From positions 7,218,001 to 7,282,000 of the forward strand of contig NZ_CP064686.1 in the NCBI RefSeq assembly GCF_023100905.1: a stretch of 64,000 bases of DNA, given 5' to 3'. Positions 54,459 through 63,811 of the stretch are shown one piece after another. The notes below the pieces were generated by a model. It was not told the DNA's origin. It searched no databases and was given only the letters and a program-made list of their open reading frames with translations. Numbering within the stretch: the stretch's first letter is position 1; each line of letters opens with the position of its first letter. The position numbers were made by a program, and so were the translations under genes. Source of the DNA: Bradyrhizobium sp. 4. Its GTDB lineage: Bacteria; Pseudomonadota; Alphaproteobacteria; Rhizobiales; Xanthobacteraceae.

Positions 54459-55276
54459 CAGTTGTCCTTTCCAAGCGCGCTCTCGTGCCAGCGCCGTAAA
54501 ACGAGATGGGAAACTAGCGCCAGCACCCCATAGATGACAATCCCGGCCAGCGACAACAGCAGCAGCGCTGCGAACATGCGGGGTATGTTCAAGCGGTAGC
54601 CGGATTCCGCGATCCTGTAGGCGAGCCCGGAGCCGGCCCCGGCCGTTCCCGCCGCGATCTCGGCCACGACAGCACCGATCAGCGACAGGCCGCCGGCAAT
54701 GCGCAGGCCGCCGAGAATGTAAGGCAGCGCCGCCGGCAGCTTGAGAAAGCGCAGGGTTTCCTGCGGCGAGGCGCCATAGAGCTGGAACAGGCCGGCGAGG
54801 TTGCGATCGACTGAATTGAGCCCAAGCGTGGTGTTCGACAGCACCGGGAAGAAGGCGACGATGAAGGCGCAGACCACGACCGCGGTCTGCTGCTCCAGAT
54901 AGATCAGCAGCAGCGGCGCGATCGCGATGACAGGCGTGACCTGAAGCACCACGGCATAGGGGAACAGCGATGCTTCCACCCATTTGGACTGGTTGAACAG
55001 CAGCGCCAGCGCGATGCCGCCGATGCTGGCCGCGACAAAACCTTCGAGCGTGGTCAGCAGCGTCGCGGCGAGCGACTGTGACAGCACCGACCAATCCTTG
55101 ATCAGTGTCACGAATATGACGGAGGGCGCCGGCAGCACGTAAGGCGGGATGTCCTTGATCCGAACCACGAGCTCCCAGGCGAGCAGGCCCGCCGCGAACA
55201 CGATGACGGGCAGCGCGAAGCGCACCGCGCGTTGCGCGCCGGACGGCTTCGCAGTGACGGAAGCTTGCGCGTTCAT
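54458..55276 (-). CDS. ABC transporter permease, SsuC/TauC-like
   Basis: A 272-residue permease with six hydrophobic helices and the EAA-like loop (LYGASPQETLRFLKLPAALP). The SsuC/TauC class serves sulfonates, taurine, nitrate or pyrimidine-like compounds, so the substrate is open. ATG at 55276 overlaps the ATPase stop (ATGA). Confidence 0.92.
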   Translation of the reverse strand: MNAQASVTAKPSGAQRAVRFALPVIVFAAGLLAWELVVRIKDIPPYVLPAPSVIFVTLIKDWSVLSQSLAATLLTTLEGFVAASIGGIALALLFNQSKWVEASLFPYAVVLQVTPVIAIAPLLLIYLEQQTAVVVCAFIVAFFPVLSNTTLGLNSVDRNLAGLFQLYGASPQETLRFLKLPAALPYILGGLRIAGGLSLIGAVVAEIAAGTAGAGSGLAYRIAESGYRLNIPRMFAALLLLSLAGIVIYGVLALVSHLVLRRWHESALGKDN

Positions 55277-56118
55277 AGCGTCGACTGCCCTGCATAGGAC
55301 GGCGCCAGCGCCGCCGACACTTTCCGGCAATAATCGGAATAGGCGACTGAAGTGCGAAACTCCTCGCCACGCGGCTCGACCGTCTCGATGCGGAAGTCGG
55401 CCTGGATGCGGCCCGGCCGCGCCGTCATCACCACCACGCGCTGCGACAGATAGACGGATTCGAACACCGAATGCGTGACGAAGATGACGGTCTTGCCGAG
55501 CCTGCGCCACAGCGCGAGCAAATCGTCGTTGAGGCGGAAGCGCGTGATTTCGTCGAGCGCCGCGAACGGCTCATCCATCAGGAGGATATCAGGGTCGGTG
55601 ACGAGCGCGCGCGCCAGCGACACCCGCATCTTCATGCCGCCGGAGAGCTCGCGCGGAAAGGCGTCGGCAAAATCGGCAAGCCCGACGCTGGCCAACGCCT
55701 GATCGGCACGCGCGCGCGATTCCGCCTTCGGAACGCCTGCGAGCTTCAGCGGCAACCGCACGTTCTCGCGCGCGCTGGTCCAGGGCATCAGGGTCGGCTC
55801 CTGAAACACGAAGCCGATGCCATGACCTGGTTGAATATGACCTGGCTGAACATGACCTGACTGCGCACCACCCTCGCGACGCGCCAGCCGCACGATTCCG
55901 GACGATGGCGCGCTGAGCTCGGCAATCAGCCGCAGCGCGGTGGATTTGCCGCAACCTGACGGTCCCAGCAACGAAATGAACTCGCCCTTGCGCACCGCAA
56001 GGTCGAGCGGGCCGAGCGCCAGCACGCCGTTGTCATAGGTCTTCGTCACGCCGCGCAGGCTGACAGCCAGGGCCGTCAGGCCGGTCTCGACCCCCGCCAA
56101 CGTTTGGACTGATGACAT
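55273..56118 (-). CDS. ABC transporter ATPase, SsuB/TauB-like
   Basis: A 281-residue ATPase: Walker A (GPSGCGKST), Q loop (FVFQEPTLMPW), signature LSGGMKMRVSLARAL, Walker B (ILLMDEPFAALD) and H loop (VTHSVFESVY). Between Walker A and the Q loop lies a three-copy peptide repeat (SGHVQPGHIQPGHGIG) coded by 15-bp units at 55822-55866; most relatives lack it. It overlaps the permease gene by ATGA. Confidence 0.92.
   Translation of the reverse strand: MSSVQTLAGVETGLTALAVSLRGVTKTYDNGVLALGPLDLAVRKGEFISLLGPSGCGKSTALRLIAELSAPSSGIVRLARREGGAQSGHVQPGHIQPGHGIGFVFQEPTLMPWTSARENVRLPLKLAGVPKAESRARADQALASVGLADFADAFPRELSGGMKMRVSLARALVTDPDILLMDEPFAALDEITRFRLNDDLLALWRRLGKTVIFVTHSVFESVYLSQRVVVMTARPGRIQADFRIETVEPRGEEFRTSVAYSDYCRKVSAALAPSYAGQSTL
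55822..55866. repeat. 15-bp in-frame tandem repeat in the ATPase gene
   Basis: Three adjacent units of about 15 bases (ATGACCTGGTTGAAT, ATGACCTGGCTGAAC, ATGACCTGACTGCGC), the third degenerate. Read on the minus strand they code for repeats of the type Gln-Pro-Gly-His-Ile/Val. The unit length of five codons keeps the frame, so copy number may vary without breaking the gene. Confidence 0.85.
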
Positions 56119-56128
56119 CGGCCTTGCG

Positions 56129-57151
56129 CTACGGCTTGCTCGGGCGCAGCTCGGCGCCGACGCCCTTGTTGACGAAACGCAGCGTATAGGATTTGCGAAA
56201 ATCGAGGTCTGCCTTCACGACGCCTGCCTTCACCATCTTGTTGAAGAAGGAGGTGTAGCGCTCGTCGCTCATCGCGCCGATGCCGTTCTTCAGCGAATCG
56301 CCGGAATCGACGATGCCGTATTCCTTCATCTTGGCGACGGAATAGGCGAGCAGCTCGTCGGTCATCTCCGGATTGAGCTTCTTGATCATGGCGTTGCCCG
56401 CGGAATTGTCGCGGTAGATGTAATTGTACCAGCCGACCATGGAGGCATCGACAAAGCGCTGCACCAGGTCGGGCTTCTTCTCGACCACGTCGCGGCGGCT
56501 CTCGATCAGGGTCGAATAGGTGTTGAAGCCGTAATCGGCGAGCAGCAACACGTTGGGCTTGAAGCCGGCGGCCTTCTCGACCGCGAAGGGCTCGGAGGTG
56601 ACGTAACCCTGCATCGCGCTCTTGGGATTGGCGATGAAGGGCTGCGGATTGAAATTATAGGGGCGAACGTTCTTCTCGCTGAAACCGTATTCGGATTTCA
56701 GCCACTGGAAATAGCTGGTCATGCCCTCCTTGGAGACGAACAGCGTCAGCGGCTTGAGGTCCTCGATCTTGGCGACCTTGGCATCGGGCTGCGTCAGCAT
56801 CACCTGCGGATCCTTCTGGAACACCGCGGCGATCGTGACGACCGGGACGTTGTTGGCGACCGCGTCGAACGACATCAGCGTGTTCGCTGCCATGAAGAAA
56901 TCGATCTTGCCGGCGATCAGCAGCATCCGGTTGTTCTCGTTGGGCCCGCCGGGGACGATGGTGACGTCCAGCCCATATTTCTTGTAGGTGCCGTCGGCGA
57001 CCGCCTGGAAGAAGCCACCATGCTCGGCCTCGGCGACCCAATTGGTGCCGAACATGACCTTGTCCAGGGTTTCGGCGCGCGCCGGAACGACCGAGACGAA
57101 AGCGGCCATCAGACCCGCCGTTAAGGCTCGCCGCAGATGAGAGGGGCTCAT
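56129..57151 (-). CDS. ABC transporter binding protein, NMT1/THI5-like
   Basis: A 340-residue periplasmic protein with a signal peptide (LTAGLMAAFVSVVPARAE) and the NMT1/THI5-like fold (VMFGTNWVAEAEHGGFFQAV, GKIDFFMAANTLMSFDAVAN, LTLFVSKEGMTSYFQWL). Members bind pyrimidine precursors, sulfonates or related solutes. It is the first gene of a five-gene operon (binding protein, ATPase, permease, dehydrogenase, inhibitor) and is divergent from the creatininase-family gene. Confidence 0.9.
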   Translation of the reverse strand: MSPSHLRRALTAGLMAAFVSVVPARAETLDKVMFGTNWVAEAEHGGFFQAVADGTYKKYGLDVTIVPGGPNENNRMLLIAGKIDFFMAANTLMSFDAVANNVPVVTIAAVFQKDPQVMLTQPDAKVAKIEDLKPLTLFVSKEGMTSYFQWLKSEYGFSEKNVRPYNFNPQPFIANPKSAMQGYVTSEPFAVEKAAGFKPNVLLLADYGFNTYSTLIESRRDVVEKKPDLVQRFVDASMVGWYNYIYRDNSAGNAMIKKLNPEMTDELLAYSVAKMKEYGIVDSGDSLKNGIGAMSDERYTSFFNKMVKAGVVKADLDFRKSYTLRFVNKGVGAELRPSKP

Positions 57152-57289
57152 GATGGGACTCCGTCGATCGCTTCTAGCCGATGTCCAAGCAACGCGATAA
57201 AACCGCAAGACATTCAGGGACGCGAGCCGGCCTGGCCCGCGTCCCCTGATAACCCAAATTACGCGACAAATTCGGGCAAAGAAACCTTG

Positions 57290-58096
57290 ATGACGCCTTC
57301 CCGCGACTGGACCGAGATCCGCTGGGCCGATGCCAGCCCCGCCGAGGTGTCGCGCTGGATCGCAGTGCTGCCGCTGGCGGCGACCGAGCAGCACGGCCCG
57401 CATCTGCCGCTCGAGACCGACGTGCTGATCGCGGACGCCTATCTCGCGCGGGTGCGCGAGCTCCTGCCCGAAAGCGTTCCGGCCACTTTCCTGCCCGTTG
57501 AACGGATCGGGATTTCCACCGAGCATATCGACTATCCGGGCACGCAGACGCTAGCGACTGAAGTCGCGTTGAAAAAATGGACCGCGATCGGCGAAGACAT
57601 CGCGCGCCGCGGATTGAAGAAGCTCGTCATCATCACCAGCCATGGCGGCAACAGCGCGGCAATGATGCTGATCGCGCAGGATCTTCGCGCGTATCAGAAA
57701 CTGTTCGTGGTGACCACGTCGTGGTCGCGGCTGTCGGGCGCGGACCAGCTGTTCCCGGCCGACGAAGTACGCCACGGCATCCACGGCGGTGCAGTCGAGA
57801 CCTCAATCATGCTGGCGCGCTATCCCGATCGGGTGCGCGGTGATGCGATCGCGGATTTTCCCGCGAGCAGCATCGCGATGGAGCAGCAATATCGCTGGCT
57901 GTCGACGCAGCGACCCGCACTGTTCGCCTGGCAGGCGCAGGATCTCAACCCCAGCGGCGCCGTCGGCAATGCGACGCTAGCCGTCGCCGCGAAAGGCGAG
58001 CGGCTGATCGACCAGGGCGCCCGCGCTTTTTGCGAGCTGCTTGCCGAGGTTGATAACTTCGACGTGAACAGGCTCGCCAAAGGCCCGCTCGGTTAG
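57290..58096 (+). CDS. Creatininase-family amidohydrolase
   Basis: A 268-residue metal-dependent amidohydrolase. Visible ligands include the LAATEQHGPHLPLETDVLIA motif (Glu, His and Asp), ISTEHIDYPGT, ITSHGGNSAA and the acidic IHGGAVETSIML. The family also opens cyclic amides in cofactor biosynthesis and hydantoin or creatinine breakdown. Divergent from the transporter operon by 138 bp, so the two may handle one compound; creatinine itself is not proven. Confidence 0.88.
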   Translation: MTPSRDWTEIRWADASPAEVSRWIAVLPLAATEQHGPHLPLETDVLIADAYLARVRELLPESVPATFLPVERIGISTEHIDYPGTQTLATEVALKKWTAIGEDIARRGLKKLVIITSHGGNSAAMMLIAQDLRAYQKLFVVTTSWSRLSGADQLFPADEVRHGIHGGAVETSIMLARYPDRVRGDAIADFPASSIAMEQQYRWLSTQRPALFAWQAQDLNPSGAVGNATLAVAAKGERLIDQGARAFCELLAEVDNFDVNRLAKGPLG

Positions 58097-58234
58097 CGCT
58101 TATCCTCCTGGAATCATTCTGAAAAGAGCCAGACTCGACCTCCGCTTTTGCCGGTTTCGAACCGGACGCGCGGAGCCTCCGTCCAACTCGGTACGCGGCC
58201 ACAACGGACCGCCTCAACCCGGATGGAGTTTCAC

Positions 58235-58498
58235 ATGTCGATCAAGACCAAGATTTTCGCAGTTGCTCTCACCGCGCTCACCCTGACCGGCAGCGTCGTC
58301 GCCACCACCTCGCAGGCGCAAGCCAAGCCGCTCGGCTGGGGCGTCGGCGTCGGCCTGGGCATCGCCACCGCCGCCGTCGTCGGCTCCGCGATCGCCGCCA
58401 GCAACGACCCCTATTACAACGGCTATCACCGCTGCGGCTGGGCCGCCCAGTACAACGCCTTTGGCCAGTACGTTGGCCGCGTTCGTACCTGCTTCTGA
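58235..58498 (+). CDS. Small exported protein, glycine-rich
   Basis: An 87-residue protein with a signal peptide (TKIFAVALTALTLTGSVVAT ending AQA). The short mature part has a Gly/Ala-rich segment (GWGVGVGLGIATAAVVGSAI) and an aromatic tail with two cysteines (YNGYHRCGWAAQYN, RVRTCF). No function known. ATG at 58235 follows GGAG; a strong terminator follows the gene. Confidence 0.78.
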   Translation: MSIKTKIFAVALTALTLTGSVVATTSQAQAKPLGWGVGVGLGIATAAVVGSAIAASNDPYYNGYHRCGWAAQYNAFGQYVGRVRTCF

Positions 58499-58574
58499 TT
58501 TGAGTCCCTGAGGCCGATCTCACGTGGATCCTGCGTCCGACACGGGCGCCTCATCCACCCCGTGTCGTGCCCCC

Positions 58575-58606
58575 GACCCCGCCCGGATGTCCCCCCGGGC
58601 GGGGTC
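58575..58606 (+). terminator. Strong terminator after the small exported protein
   Basis: A perfect 12-bp stem GACCCCGCCCGG / CCGGGCGGGGTC with an 8-nt loop, followed by AACTGTTTT. It lies 76 bases after the stop codon. Confidence 0.85.
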
Positions 58607-58865
58607 AACTGTTTTGGGGCCTCGGGATTTTGTTGCAGCCCCGTCACACAGCGGTGCGAACCATCCCCTGCGGCAATCTGCACTAGTTGCTATTGCGAAT
58701 TAATCGCAATAAGGTTTGCAACAAGCTCAGGGGCTTGGGAAGAAGTCGCGCCGGACTGAGATCATCAGGTCCGATCGCGGAGCACCTAAGCCTGATGACA
58801 GGGTCGCCGCGAATCGGCAGGGATAGTGCGGCGAGTGGACACACTCGCTTTTGGGGGCGTGCGTT
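58607..58865. other. Upstream region of the porin gene
   Basis: About 260 non-coding bases. It holds a Fur-like palindrome (58691-58711) and an AT-richer stretch around it that probably contains the porin promoter. No clear -35/-10 pair could be fixed. Confidence 0.5.
58691..58711. promoter_or_regulatory. Fur-box-like palindrome upstream of the porin
   Basis: Perfect 8-bp arms TATTGCGA and TCGCAATA around ATTAA; outer GTTGC / GCAAC extend it. It resembles proteobacterial Fur-type boxes (TTGCGAAT-ATTCGCAA pattern). It lies about 155-175 bases before the porin start. Which regulator binds is an inference. Confidence 0.5.
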
Positions 58866-60860
58866 TTGACGTTGAGGGGTCACCGTTACAGGTATTTGCG
58901 GACGGCCGCGGCAATTGCCTCGGGCGTCTTGGCTTTGCCCGCCAGCAGCCGCGCGGCTGATCTGCCGCTGAAGGCACCTGCGCTCAGGGCCGTCTACGAC
59001 TGGACGGGCCTCTATATCGGTGCACACGCCGGTTTCACCCGCGGCACGTCCTCGGCCATGCTGACCGATCCCGCGGTCGCGACCGATAATCATGTCTTCA
59101 CCGGCGCGACCGGCGGCGTGCAGGCCGGCTACAATTGGCGCCTCAACTCAGGGCTTCTGCTCGGCGTCGAAGGCGACATCTCCTTTCCGAACTATCTGCC
59201 CTCCAACCACGTGGTGTCGTCGACGACCACCGCGCTATCGAGCGCGGAGGAGCGCTGGGATTACGTCGCGAGCCTGCGCGCGCGGCTCGGCTACACCACG
59301 GGCGCATTCCTGTTCTACGCGACTGGCGGCGCCGCTTTTGCCGGCGAGCGCTTTCTCTCGACACCGGCAGGCGGCAATGAGGAGAAGGTGTTGAACACGC
59401 GGTTCGGCTGGACCGCCGGCGGCGGCGTCGAATATGCCTTCGCGCCGCACTGGAGCGCGCGGCTCGAATATCTCTACAGCAAGTTCGAGAACGCCCGCGT
59501 CACCTTCCCCTCGGGCGCGCAATATTCGTCCTCGATGGATTTCCAGAGCCTGCGGATCGGCCTCAATCGCAAGATCGACTGGCCGGGCCTGCCGACCTAC
59601 AATCCGAAGTCTGACATCACCGATACCGAGTCCAGCCGCTGGGAGATCCACGGCCAGTCGACAGCGCTGGCCCAGGGACATCCCTCGTTCAGAGCGCCCT
59701 ATACCGGGCCGAACAGCTTCACCCCCTCGCCGGATCTGCAGCAGACCTGGAGCAATTCGCTCTATCTGAATGCGCGGCTGTGGGACGGCGGCGAGGTCTA
59801 TTTCAATCCCGAGCTGCTGCAGGGCTTTGGCTTCAACAACACGACCGGCGCGGGGGGCTTCCCCAACGGCGAAGCGCAGAAGTCCGGCTTTCCCTATCCG
59901 CACTTCAACGCCTCGCGGCTGTTCGTGCGCCACACCTTCGGCTTCGGCGGCGAGCAGGAGGAGCTTGCCAGCGGCCAGTTTCAGCTTGCTGGCAAGGCCG
60001 ACGTGTCGCGTTTGACTTTGCAGGTCGGAAAGCTCTCCGTGGTCGACGTCTTCGACGGCAATTCCTACGCGCACGATCCGCGCAAGGATTTCATGAACTG
60101 GTCGATCTGGGCATCCGGCGCCTTCGACTACGCCGCTGACAAGCTCGGCCTCGGCTATGGTGCAACGGCCGAATTGAATCAGAAGCAATGGGCGCTGCGC
60201 GCCGGCTACTTCCTGATGGACGCCCAGTCCAACTCGAACAATTTCGACATGAATATCGGCCGCCGCGGCGAATATGTCGCGGAGCTCGAGATGCGCTACT
60301 CGCTGTTCGGCCAGCCCGGCAAGCTGCGTACTCTCGGCTTCGTCAACAGCGCCTATTCCGGCAGCTATCGCGAGACGCTGGATAATCCGCTGCTCAACCT
60401 CGACATCAGCCAGACCCGCCGCGGCCGGCTCAAATACGGCTACGCTTTGAATGTCGAACAGGCGATCACCGACGATATCGGCGTGTTCGGCCGCTGGAGC
60501 TGGAACGATGGCCGCAACGAGATCATGGCCTTCACCGACATCGACCGTAGCCTGTCCGGCGGTGTCTCGGTCAAGGGAGCGAAATGGGGCCGACCCGACG
60601 ACGTCGTCGCCATTGCCGGCGCGATCAACGGCCTGTCGCAGGACCATCGCGACTTCATCGCCGCCGGCGGTCTCGGTCCGCTGATCGGTGACGGCCAGCT
60701 CAACTACCGCAGGGAACGCGTGCTGGAGACCTATTACGCCTACGCGCTCAACAAGGCGCTGACCTTCACCGCGGACTACCAGCTCATCGTCAACCCCGCC
60801 TACAACGCTGATCGCGGCCCGGTGTCGGTGTTCTCAGGTCGGCTGCACGGGGAGTTCTGA
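58866..60860 (+). CDS. Outer membrane protein: small beta-barrel plus OprB-like porin
   Basis: About 664 residues with a signal peptide (TAAAIASGVLALPASSRAAD). The first half (about 35-235) matches the Omp31/opacity-like beta-barrel: YDWTGLYIGAHAGFTRG, GYNWRLNSGLLLGVEGDISF, VEYAFAPHWSARLEYLYSKF. The second half (about 260-664) matches OprB-type carbohydrate porins: LYLNARLWDGGEVYFNPELL, LQVGKLSVVDVFDGNSYAHD, ETYYAYALNKALTFTADYQL. Start uncertain: TTG at 58866 has GGGGG about 8 bases before it; others are 58851 and 58872. A Fur-like palindrome lies upstream. Confidence 0.85.
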   Translation: MTLRGHRYRYLRTAAAIASGVLALPASSRAADLPLKAPALRAVYDWTGLYIGAHAGFTRGTSSAMLTDPAVATDNHVFTGATGGVQAGYNWRLNSGLLLGVEGDISFPNYLPSNHVVSSTTTALSSAEERWDYVASLRARLGYTTGAFLFYATGGAAFAGERFLSTPAGGNEEKVLNTRFGWTAGGGVEYAFAPHWSARLEYLYSKFENARVTFPSGAQYSSSMDFQSLRIGLNRKIDWPGLPTYNPKSDITDTESSRWEIHGQSTALAQGHPSFRAPYTGPNSFTPSPDLQQTWSNSLYLNARLWDGGEVYFNPELLQGFGFNNTTGAGGFPNGEAQKSGFPYPHFNASRLFVRHTFGFGGEQEELASGQFQLAGKADVSRLTLQVGKLSVVDVFDGNSYAHDPRKDFMNWSIWASGAFDYAADKLGLGYGATAELNQKQWALRAGYFLMDAQSNSNNFDMNIGRRGEYVAELEMRYSLFGQPGKLRTLGFVNSAYSGSYRETLDNPLLNLDISQTRRGRLKYGYALNVEQAITDDIGVFGRWSWNDGRNEIMAFTDIDRSLSGGVSVKGAKWGRPDDVVAIAGAINGLSQDHRDFIAAGGLGPLIGDGQLNYRRERVLETYYAYALNKALTFTADYQLIVNPAYNADRGPVSVFSGRLHGEF

Positions 60861-60867
60861 CCGCGGC

Positions 60868-61599
60868 TCAGAACAGCAGCGCGACGCCGGAGACGAACAG
60901 CAACGCGAGCACGATCTTACGGAACATCGCCTCATCGATCCGGCCGAACAGTTTTAGCCCGAGCCACGTTCCCGCAAAGAGAAACGGCAGGCCGAGCGCG
61001 AACAGCTTTGCGGTGTCGAACGTGAGCGCCCCCTTGGCGCCCAGCAGCAGTGCCGCAATGGCAAACACCACAACCGCGACGGGCTGGAACGTGGCGCGCT
61101 GAACATCCTTCGGCAGGCCGCGCAGATTGCACCAGATGGTGACGATGATGCCGGCGAGGCCGGTCAGCCCACCAAGCAGACCGTTGACGAAACCAATTGT
61201 CATGTCTGCGGCCGGGGGCACGATTGTCGCGACCTTGAGCTGCGGCCTGAAGAACGCGTAGAGGCTATAGACGATCAGGATCGCCCCAACCGCGATGCGG
61301 ACGCTCTTGGGATCGGCCGAGGTCAGGAGTGACACGCCGACCGGCACGCCCACGACGGCACCGATCATGAAGGGCCATAGCCGGCGCCAGTCGAGCGCGC
61401 TGCGCAGCTTCCAGACCGAGTAGCCCTGCACCAGGAGGCCGAAGCCGACGATCAGGCTGGCGCTTTGAAGTGGCGTCAGCACGTAAAGCCACAGCGATGC
61501 CGCCACCAGGCCGAAGGCAAAGCCGGAGAGGCCGGCGACGAACGCGCCGGCGAAGGTGGCCGTCAGGAAAAGGGTAAGCTCGATTGTGATCCCGTCCAT
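60868..61599 (-). CDS. TauE/SafE-family sulfite exporter-like permease
   Basis: A 243-residue membrane protein with about seven to eight helices and the two-half TauE/SafE pattern (AGAFVAGLSGFAFGLVAASL and GFVNGLLGGLTGLAGIIVTI). It would export sulfite or related organosulfur anions. ATG at 61599 follows GGAG; a TTG at 61611 is less likely. It is convergent with the porin gene and stands alone. Confidence 0.9.
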   Translation of the reverse strand: MDGITIELTLFLTATFAGAFVAGLSGFAFGLVAASLWLYVLTPLQSASLIVGFGLLVQGYSVWKLRSALDWRRLWPFMIGAVVGVPVGVSLLTSADPKSVRIAVGAILIVYSLYAFFRPQLKVATIVPPAADMTIGFVNGLLGGLTGLAGIIVTIWCNLRGLPKDVQRATFQPVAVVVFAIAALLLGAKGALTFDTAKLFALGLPFLFAGTWLGLKLFGRIDEAMFRKIVLALLFVSGVALLF

Positions 61600-61717
61600 T
61601 GCTCGCTCCAAACATCAGCGAGCAGCGCTTGCGTGGGATCACCCACTTCACGGGGAGGCTGCGACACCCCCAAGGCTGCAAGCCTAGGTGAAGCCGCTTC
61701 CTTCCACAATGACGATG

Positions 61718-63811
61718 TTACGCGGCCCGGATCGCGTCCAGGAACTTCCCGACCTCGACCTTGAGGCGGCTGCTCTCGCCGGACAGTGACTTCGCTGACG
61801 CAAGCACGGTGGAGGAGGCCGATCCGGTCTGGCTCGCGCCGCGCTGCACGTCGACGATGCTGGCGGAGACCTGTTGGGTGCCGCGCGCCGCCTGCTGCAC
61901 GTTACGGGAAATCTCCCGCGTCGCGGCGCCCTGCTCCTCGACCGCGGAAGCGATCGCCGATGCGATCTCGGACATGCGGGTGATGGTGTCGCCGATCGAC
62001 TTGATGGCGCCGACCGAATCCTCCGTCGCGCTCTGGATTCCCGTGATCTGCTGGCTGATCTCGCCGGTGGCCTTGGCGGTCTGCTCGGCCAGCGCCTTGA
62101 CCTCGGAGGCGACCACGGCGAAGCCGCGCCCGGCCTCGCCGGCGCGCGCCGCCTCGATCGTTGCATTGAGCGCCAGAAGATTGGTCTGGCCCGCGATCTG
62201 GCTGATGAGCTCGACCACGTCGCCGATCCGGCCGGCAGCCTTGGCGAGCTCGCCGACATAGTCGTTGGTCCGCGCCGCCTGCTGCACCGCTTCGCTGGCG
62301 ACCCGCGCGGAGTCCTGAACCTGTCGACCGATCTCGTCGACCGAAGACGCCATTTCCTCCGCGGCCGCGGCAACGGTCTGCACGTTGCTGGAGGCCTGCT
62401 CGGAGGCGGCCGCCACCGTCGCGGTGACCTTTTCCGATTGATCGGCGGTACTCGTCAGCGTTCCCGCCGACACTTCCAGCTCCGACGATGCCGACGACAC
62501 GGTGTTGATGACGTCGCCGATCAACGCTTCGAAATCGCGCGCGATCTGGTCCATGCGCTGGCTGCGCCGGAGTTTCGCCTCGGCTTCCACCGCGGCGGCC
62601 TCGTCGGCAGCCTTCTTGGCGGAGAGCGAATCCTTGAAGTGCTGGAGCGAGCCCGCCACCTGGCTGATCTCGTCGTTACGGCCCGTCACGGGAATCTCGA
62701 CCTCGTGCTGTCCGGCGGCAAGCGTTGCGATCACGTCCGCGAGCCGGCTCAGCGGCGTCACCACGCGCCGGCGCAGCATCATGGTCACACCACCGAGTGT
62801 CCCCAGCAGCGCCAGCACCGCCACGCCCGCGAGCGCGAGCATCGCAAGCGCGCCATCACGCGCGGCCGAGGCGCGCTCGGCAGCTTCCGTCAGCGCGGCA
62901 TCGCGCACGCCGTAGAACATCTGGATGGCGGGGACAATGACGGTGGCCAGCTCTTCGGCGTTGATGCCGTATTTGCCGTCGCCACGAGCCGCGGGCATCT
63001 CTTTGTCCACGGCAGCGGCTGCTTTTCCGAAATAGGAATCCGTTGCCGCTTTCAGTGCGGTGGCGATGCGGGGCGGACTTCCGAGCTGGTCGATGCCGGC
63101 CTCGATGCGCTCGCGGTCGGCCTCGACGCGCCCCTGCATCCGATCCATCAGCGAGAATTCGGGAGCCGTGAGCGGGCGGCGCGCGCTCAGCGCCGGCGAC
63201 AGCGTGGCGGCGCGGCTGCCGGCCGAGACGCGCAGGTCCTGCGCCGTTCGCGCCAGGCTCAACAGCGCCGCAAGCGAAGAATCGGCATTGATGACCTTGG
63301 CTTCGAGCCGGTTCATGATCGGCTCGATATTGCCGATGACCTCTGCAACGCCCGGTAGGAAGCCCTTGACTACAGCGCTGTCGCGCGCCGCCAAGGGAAC
63401 GCTCATCGCGAGGTCTGCAGCGGTGTAGATATCCTTGAGCCGCCGGGCGGTACGGTCCAGGTTTTCGATCATCGGTCCGGAATCATCCAGCACAAGGATG
63501 GCGCGCCTTGCCCCCTCAAATGCGGCATCGGCTGCTTTCGCGGCCTTCGCGGCGCCTTCGATCTGGGCCTGCGTCGCAGGGTTCTCCTGGAAAATCGGCG
63601 AAATGTAGGGGGCACGAAGGCCGGCAACGTGCTGACTGACCATCAAGGTCGCACCAAAGGCGTCGACCGTCTTGATCGCGTCGGAGCGGTTCGTGAAGAT
63701 GCGCGCCTGGGGTACGAGCACCTCGGCGCCAAGGATGACTGCAAACACCGTCACCGTCAGCATCGACAGCGCAAAGAGTTTCCCGATCCGCATTCTGATC
63801 CCCGAATACAT
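61718..63811 (-). CDS. Methyl-accepting chemotaxis protein
   Basis: A 697-residue receptor: first transmembrane helix (LFALSMLTVTVFAVILGAEV), a large periplasmic helical sensor domain (about 30-310), a second helix (ALAMLALAGVAVLALLGTLG), HAMP, and a long signalling coiled coil. The conserved hairpin tip reads ISQIAGQTNLLALNATIEAA, with VASEVKALAEQT after it. The ligand is unknown. No che genes lie nearby. ATG 63811 or 63793 may be the start. Confidence 0.95.
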   Translation of the reverse strand: MYSGIRMRIGKLFALSMLTVTVFAVILGAEVLVPQARIFTNRSDAIKTVDAFGATLMVSQHVAGLRAPYISPIFQENPATQAQIEGAAKAAKAADAAFEGARRAILVLDDSGPMIENLDRTARRLKDIYTAADLAMSVPLAARDSAVVKGFLPGVAEVIGNIEPIMNRLEAKVINADSSLAALLSLARTAQDLRVSAGSRAATLSPALSARRPLTAPEFSLMDRMQGRVEADRERIEAGIDQLGSPPRIATALKAATDSYFGKAAAAVDKEMPAARGDGKYGINAEELATVIVPAIQMFYGVRDAALTEAAERASAARDGALAMLALAGVAVLALLGTLGGVTMMLRRRVVTPLSRLADVIATLAAGQHEVEIPVTGRNDEISQVAGSLQHFKDSLSAKKAADEAAAVEAEAKLRRSQRMDQIARDFEALIGDVINTVSSASSELEVSAGTLTSTADQSEKVTATVAAASEQASSNVQTVAAAAEEMASSVDEIGRQVQDSARVASEAVQQAARTNDYVGELAKAAGRIGDVVELISQIAGQTNLLALNATIEAARAGEAGRGFAVVASEVKALAEQTAKATGEISQQITGIQSATEDSVGAIKSIGDTITRMSEIASAIASAVEEQGAATREISRNVQQAARGTQQVSASIVDVQRGASQTGSASSTVLASAKSLSGESSRLKVEVGKFLDAIRAA

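Noticed and set aside
54459..55370. Apparent N-terminal extension of the hydroxyacid dehydrogenase
   Set aside because: It overlaps the permease gene in another frame; the conserved N-terminus starts at 54458.
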